From: Kipferlia bialata
Taxonomy: Eukaryota; Fornicata
Length of the DNA stretch: 20,041 nucleotides
Reading direction: 5' to 3'
NCBI GenBank assembly: GCA_003568945.1
Contig: BDIP01000400.1
Location: forward strand, 1 to 20,041
Part shown: one piece after another, positions 10,347-17,033 of the stretch
How positions within the stretch are numbered: the first letter of the stretch is position 1
How the letters are laid out: every line of letters begins with the position of its first letter
Position numbers and translations under genes: made by a program
Notes under the pieces: generated by a model
Database searches by the model: none
The model's input: the letters and a program-made list of their open reading frames with translations, nothing else
What the model was told of the DNA's origin: nothing

Positions 10347-13300
10347 AATATATATGTCAACTGAATGCTAATCTCTGACACCTCATGTCCTATTGTATCT
10401 CTTCTGAGTTGCGTCTACCTCCCCTCCCCCACTCATATATTCCAATTGATCTCATCTAACTCCCCCTCTCACCCTACCTCCCCTCCCCCACTCATGCATT
10501 CCAATGAATCTCATCTAACCCCCCCTCTCACCCTAGGTCTCTGACCGCTTCGAGGTTGCTGTCACCCAGACCCCCTCCGGTGCATTTGAGCAGATATCAT
10601 TCGTCAACAGCATCAACACATACGCAGGGTGGGTGTTGTTGTATCTCTCTCTATATATATATACACGCATATATGTATATAGTCCAATTGTCCCCATGTG
10701 GACTGTGTGGCACATCTCCAACTCTCTCTCTCTCTATCTCTCTTTCTCTCTCTATATATACATTATTATGAATACATCTCACCCCAGTGGCTCCCATGTG
10801 GACTGTGTGGCGGACCAGCTCATGAAGCCTATCCAGGACGAGGTATGGAGTATATATATGTATATATATATATGTGTATATGAATATATATGTGTGTACA
10901 ATGTATTAGTATGACATCCCCCTCATTCCCGACGAGGTATATATATACCCTATTGTCAGTTCATGTGAATGTAGTTAAATACTTTTACATATGATTAGTA
11001 ATTATAGTATTATGATAGTATTATAGTACTTAGTGTGACATCCCCCTCATTCCCAGGTCATGAAGAAGTCCAAGCTGGGCAAGGACGAGAAGCCACCCTC
11101 CAAGGGACAGGTTGGTACTACCTGCATATGTGTATATGCCTGTATTAGTGCATGTATATGCATCTGCACTTTGCTGGTCTCGGTTTGTCACATGTTGCAT
11201 CTATACTGGCACTCTCCTACTGTGAAGTCTTATTCTCTAGTGACTCACTTCCAGGTCAAGAGCAGGATCTGGCTCTTTGTGAGGTCCCTGGTCATCAACC
11301 CATCCTTCAACAGCCAGGTGCCCGCTTCTCTCTCTCCCTCTCTCTCTTAGTTTGATATATGCATTCTCTCTCTAGATTCGATACGGTGTCTGTCACCTCC
11401 TGGCAAGCAACCCCTCCTTAAGCACCCCTCCCCTTTGCTCTATCGCAGTTTCCATCTCCTCAATACATGGTCCTACAGTATCTCTCTCTAGCCCCTTATT
11501 TTAGGCCAAGTCTGTACTTGGCACCACCACCTCCTCCTCTCTCTCTCTCTCTTTCTCTCTCCCTCTAGCCCCTTATTCCAGGCCAAGTCTGTGCTTGGCA
11601 CCACCTCCTCCTCCTTTGCCATGGACTGCCAGATAGCACCTGCATTCCTCAAGGTGTGTCCATAAGTATATATGTCAATACACACATGTATATTGTTACG
11701 ACAAGAATATGTGCTGAGTGAACACCCTCTCACTATGTTACTATTCCTTCCTCACCCTCTAGAAGATTGTCAAGCTCCCCCTCCTCGCTGACATTGTGGA
11801 TCTGGCCATCGTCAACAGGTACTAATTAACATATATATACATATATGTATACATATATAGATATATACGCATATATATATATAGGATATTTACAGTTATA
11901 TGCTGACATTGTGGATCTGGCCATCGTCAACAGGTATTTGAGTATAACCATAATAGTATTGTGTATATACATGTTTCTATACCCATTATCATACACATGC
12001 ATATATATATATATGCTGACATTGTGGATCTGGCCATCGTCAACAGGTATGTGTGATGATAACACTATCATGTATCATATATCGTATATCATAAATACGA
12101 ATATATATATTATGGATATGTACTTTTATATGCTGACATTGTGGATCTGGCCATCGTCAACAGGTATGTATATTTGAATGGACGCATATTATTTAATGCA
12201 TCACATATATATGATGCGAATTATTAGTATGTTTGATCGTGAATGGCTTTTCTATCTTGCGAATGTGTGTATATTTTACCACTCATCCCAGGTCCAAGGA
12301 GCTATCTGTGTATAATGCTCAATATTAATATGCCTATAATAATCTAGGTATTGAATGTATTATTATATATATCATTAATACTCACCCCAGGTCCAAGGAG
12401 CTGAAGACTCACTGAAGAAGAGTGACTCTCATTCATATGTATACTTTATGTATATTACACATATCTATATTTACTATATATATATATTTACTATATATTT
12501 ATATATCAACTGTACTCACCCCAGGTCCAAGGAGCTGAGCAAGAGTGATGGCACTTTTCTAACTATTCTGTGTATAATGCTCAATATTATTATATCTATG
12601 ATAATATATATATCATTTCTTACTTACCCCAGGTCCAAGGAGCTCAAGAAGAGTGACGGCACCAAGAAGGCCAGGGTGAGGGGCATTCCCAAGCTGGATG
12701 ACGCAAACCACGCAGGACAGGTGGGTATCTACAATATATATATGAAGAGTGTATATATATATCATATATCAAAATTAATGTGCATTATACATATGTGCCA
12801 AGCTGGATGACGCCAACCACGCAGGACAGGTGGGTATGCATTTGTATTAACATATATACCCCCTCTCAACCGCTGTATCTCCTTTATGAATATATATACA
12901 CCCCATATGCACCTAACATCCAGGGCAATATCATTATACTATATATATATATATATATATATATTATTCTATACAATATAATATTGTATTGCATTAACCC
13001 CCAGGGCAAGAAGGCCCAGCAGTGCACCCTTATAGTATATATCACTATAGTCATAATGTCTCTCTCTCTATATATATGTATGTATATACCCCCTAATCCC
13101 CAGGGCAAGAAGGCCCAGCAGTGCACCCTCATTCTGACAGAGGGAGACTCTGCCAAGACACTCGCTGTGGCAGGTATATATATATACATACATATATACA
13201 TATATATTTACCCATACTCCCAACCATTTATGCATTTAGAGACTCTGTCAAGATACTCGCTGTGGCAGGTATGGTGTTGAGTATATACATCCTATTTCCC

Positions 13301-14632
13301 ACCCAAACACCATACGCTCCTCTGTCCTTCCACTACTCTGACCCCCTAGGTCTTGAGAATGTGGGCATAGACCCAACCCACTCATACACATATATATATG
13401 TACCTAAATATACTATATACATACAGTGCGTATTCCTTTCTGACCCCCTAGGCCTTGAGATTGTGGGCAGAGACAAGTACGGAGTGTTCCCACTCAGAGG
13501 TATGTGTATGGATATGTATAGGTATACAGAAAACACACACATATATATATCAAGTGCACAGTTTGACAAATATCTACTCTGAATATTTGGTTCATTTGTA
13601 TTACTATGACAGTGTCTCACCTTCAGGCAAGATGCTGAATGTCAAGGGTTTTTCTGTATTACTTCAAGTGTATTTATATATTGTTTGTGAGTACCAATCT
13701 ATCTCACCCTCAGGCAAGATGCTGAATGTGAGGGGCGCCAAGGCCAAGCAGATTGCAGAGAACACTGAGATCTCGTACATCAAGCAGATCATGGGTGAGG
13801 ACTGCAACCCACATGCTATTTATACCAGTTACTAGAGACCAGATGGTTAAGCATATCCTCCTCACACCTAGATCTCAAACAGGGCGTGGACTACTCTGAT
13901 ACAATGATTGATTGATCATACGTCTATATATATACGTGTGTAGATGTGTATGTGTATTCTCATCTATCAGGTCTCAAGCAGGGCGTGGACTACTCTGATG
14001 ATGCCAACTTCGCCCGTCTCAGATACGGGCACATCATGATCATGGTATGTTGATATGTATTCAGATTTCCTTGATAAGTAAATACTCCTCCGGTACTGTG
14101 TGCAGAACTCAATACCCATCTTGACTTTGCATACTGTATCATGTTCGTATCCCGCAATCCTGGTCGACCAGGATCCTATTGTATAGTAGAAGTGTATATA
14201 TAGCATCACAAAACCTTATGCCAGGTTGATCAGGATCACGATGGATCCACACATAAAGTATAATGTATATACAATGTATATATAGTATTCTATCCCCTCA
14301 TTTCAGGTTGAGCAGGATCCAAACATAATAATGTATAATGTATATATAGTATTTCTTTAGTACATATATTGTACCAACCTCTCATGCTTGATATATATAT
14401 ATATTGTCTATATAGCATCATATCCCCTCATTTCAGGTTGATCAGGATCACGATGGATCCCACATCAAGGGCCTCGTCATCAACTTCATCCACAGGTGGG
14501 TAGGCCTGAATTCTTATGTTATAGGATACTTATGCACATGTGTATGTGTGCTTCCGCGTTGTAGTGTATCCATGCTTATTGTATACATATTGACGTTTCA
14601 GGTTCTGGCCCATCCTCCTCAAGAGGCTTGCC

Positions 14633-14685
<53 letters not shown>

Positions 14686-15301
14686 ATATATGTGTATATG
14701 TATGAGTATATGGGTAGCACACATATACTCACCTTCAGGTTCTAGCCCACCCTGCTCAAGAGGCATGCCCCATTATATATACACCTATATATATATGTAT
14801 ATATATATGTATGAATCTGATACCTATATCAGTCCTATATATGTATCTCACCATTAGGTTCTGGCCCACCCTGCTCAAGAGGCGTGGCTTCCTGGTTGAG
14901 TTCATCACTCCCATTGTGGTGGCCAAGAGGGGGACAGGCAGGAACCAGAGGTCGGATGTACGGGGACTTAATATATACAGTGTCTCTCTGTATTTTCTAT
15001 TCTCACGGTCAGACCTTCGATACCAACCCCTTTTATACATGTTTACTCTATATATATAATAATGTATTGTATTCTTACTGTCAGACCTTCTATACCATCC
15101 CCTAGTATATGTGTTATGTCTCTCTCTATATGTTGTATATATACTCTAATCACCACCAGACCTTCTACACCATCCCCGAGTACGAGGCCTGGCGTGATGC
15201 CCTGAGCCAGACGGACAAGAGGGGGCTGGCCGTCAGATACTACAAGGTATGGGCATGTATATACTATATTATATATATATGCATATACTTTAATGATTAT
15301 G

Positions 15302-15332
<31 letters not shown>

Positions 15333-16251
15333 GGCGTGATGCCCTGAGCCAGACGGACAAGAGGGGTCTGGCAGTCAGATACTACAAGGTATGGGCATGT
15401 ATATACTATATATACTATATATAGATATATGTTAGTATGGGTATATATGAGTATGACAAAGGGGTCTGGCAGTCAGATACTACAAGGTGTGTATAATGAT
15501 ATTCCGCACTGCAGTATGTCGCTGCGACACACAGTCTTATCCCAGGGACTTGGTACCTCCACACCAGCTGAGGGCAGGGCATACTTCAGGTACCGTTGAA
15601 TGTATATGAGTATAAGGCTGTATACTATCTAGTTCATGGATACAGAATGAGTTCAGGACAACATTCGTCGTAGCAAATCTCCAGTTCCTGTTAGTCTGTA
15701 GTATCTATATTCTCTACAATGTTATCATTCCTATGAAGATCTGCCATCTCATCTCCAGGGCACTCACATCCAACAAGAAGCTGTTCAAGTTCGACCACCA
15801 GACAGGTGAGGACATAGATAACGTTGACTTCCATCATCTAATTTACATTATAAAACAATTTACTGATCTGTCTGTGTATATATGAGTGTGGCACGATGCT
15901 GTTCAAGGGTCGGCCACCAGATACTCGAGTTTCTATACACAAGATTGTCAATGTAGTGCACTCTTCCATTCACCTGATCTCCAGACCGCTCCATGGATAG
16001 CTATAATACATTATCACACGTATACTCACCTAACTCCCAGACCGCTCCATCGAGCTGGCCTTTGCCAAGGGAGTGGGGGCAGCCGCCGCCAGAAAGGTAT
16101 GTATACTATGTATATAATGTGTACATATATATATGTTGAATTAGTATTAAATATATATTTATGACATATGACTATCTTTGTATATACTAAGGGAGTGGGG
16201 CCAGCAGCTGCCAGAAAGGTATCATCATCAATTTGATTGTGTATTCTAATA

Positions 16252-16282
<31 letters not shown>

Positions 16283-16907
16283 TCCTCAGGGCTGGCTGGC
16301 CAACACTGACCCCAACGTCTACCTGGACCAGAGTGCCAAGCAGATCTCATACTCAGACTTCGTCAACAAGGTAGAGTTATATATATGGGAGTATATGCAC
16401 ATGTATCAGCATTTCAACGTTAACCTTCCTCTGATATCTCTCTGCTCTGACAGACTCGTACAATTCTTTAGACCTTCTCTCTCATCATCAGGAGCTTGTT
16501 CTCTTCTCCAGTCTATGCACATTAGTATATAATAGATGTACATGTATTATTCATTAGTATAACTCATCATCAGGAGCTTGTCCTCTTCTCCATCGCTGAC
16601 AACCTGCGTTCCATCCCCAACATCATGGACGGTACGTGTATGTATATATTAGTATATATGTCATTGACTGCTATTCGTGCGTCTCACACCAATATCTGTT
16701 CGTACATATATATTACATGTATCACTCTCTGCCTGACCCCCCAGGTCTCAAGACTGGCCAGAGGAAGATCATCTTCTGCTGCTTCAAGCGCAACCTGACC
16801 ACAAGGTGGGTCTTATCTCAATTTCTAGTTGTGAGATGATGTCCTCTCTTCCGATATTTTCTAGTAAACATAAGTGTTATGTCACAACCTTGGGTCTCTA
16901 TCTCCCC

Positions 16908-16948
<41 letters not shown>

Positions 16949-17002
16949 TGTGTGTGTATACCCTTGTTCTGACCCAGCATCAAGGTTGCCCAGTTCAGTG
17001 GG

Positions 17003-17033
<31 letters not shown>

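Noticed and set aside
12664-12682. GTGAGG inside exon 20 (after GCCAGG) as the exon's donor
   Set aside because: Using it would drop the conserved GIPKLDDAN segment; the donor at 12721 keeps it.
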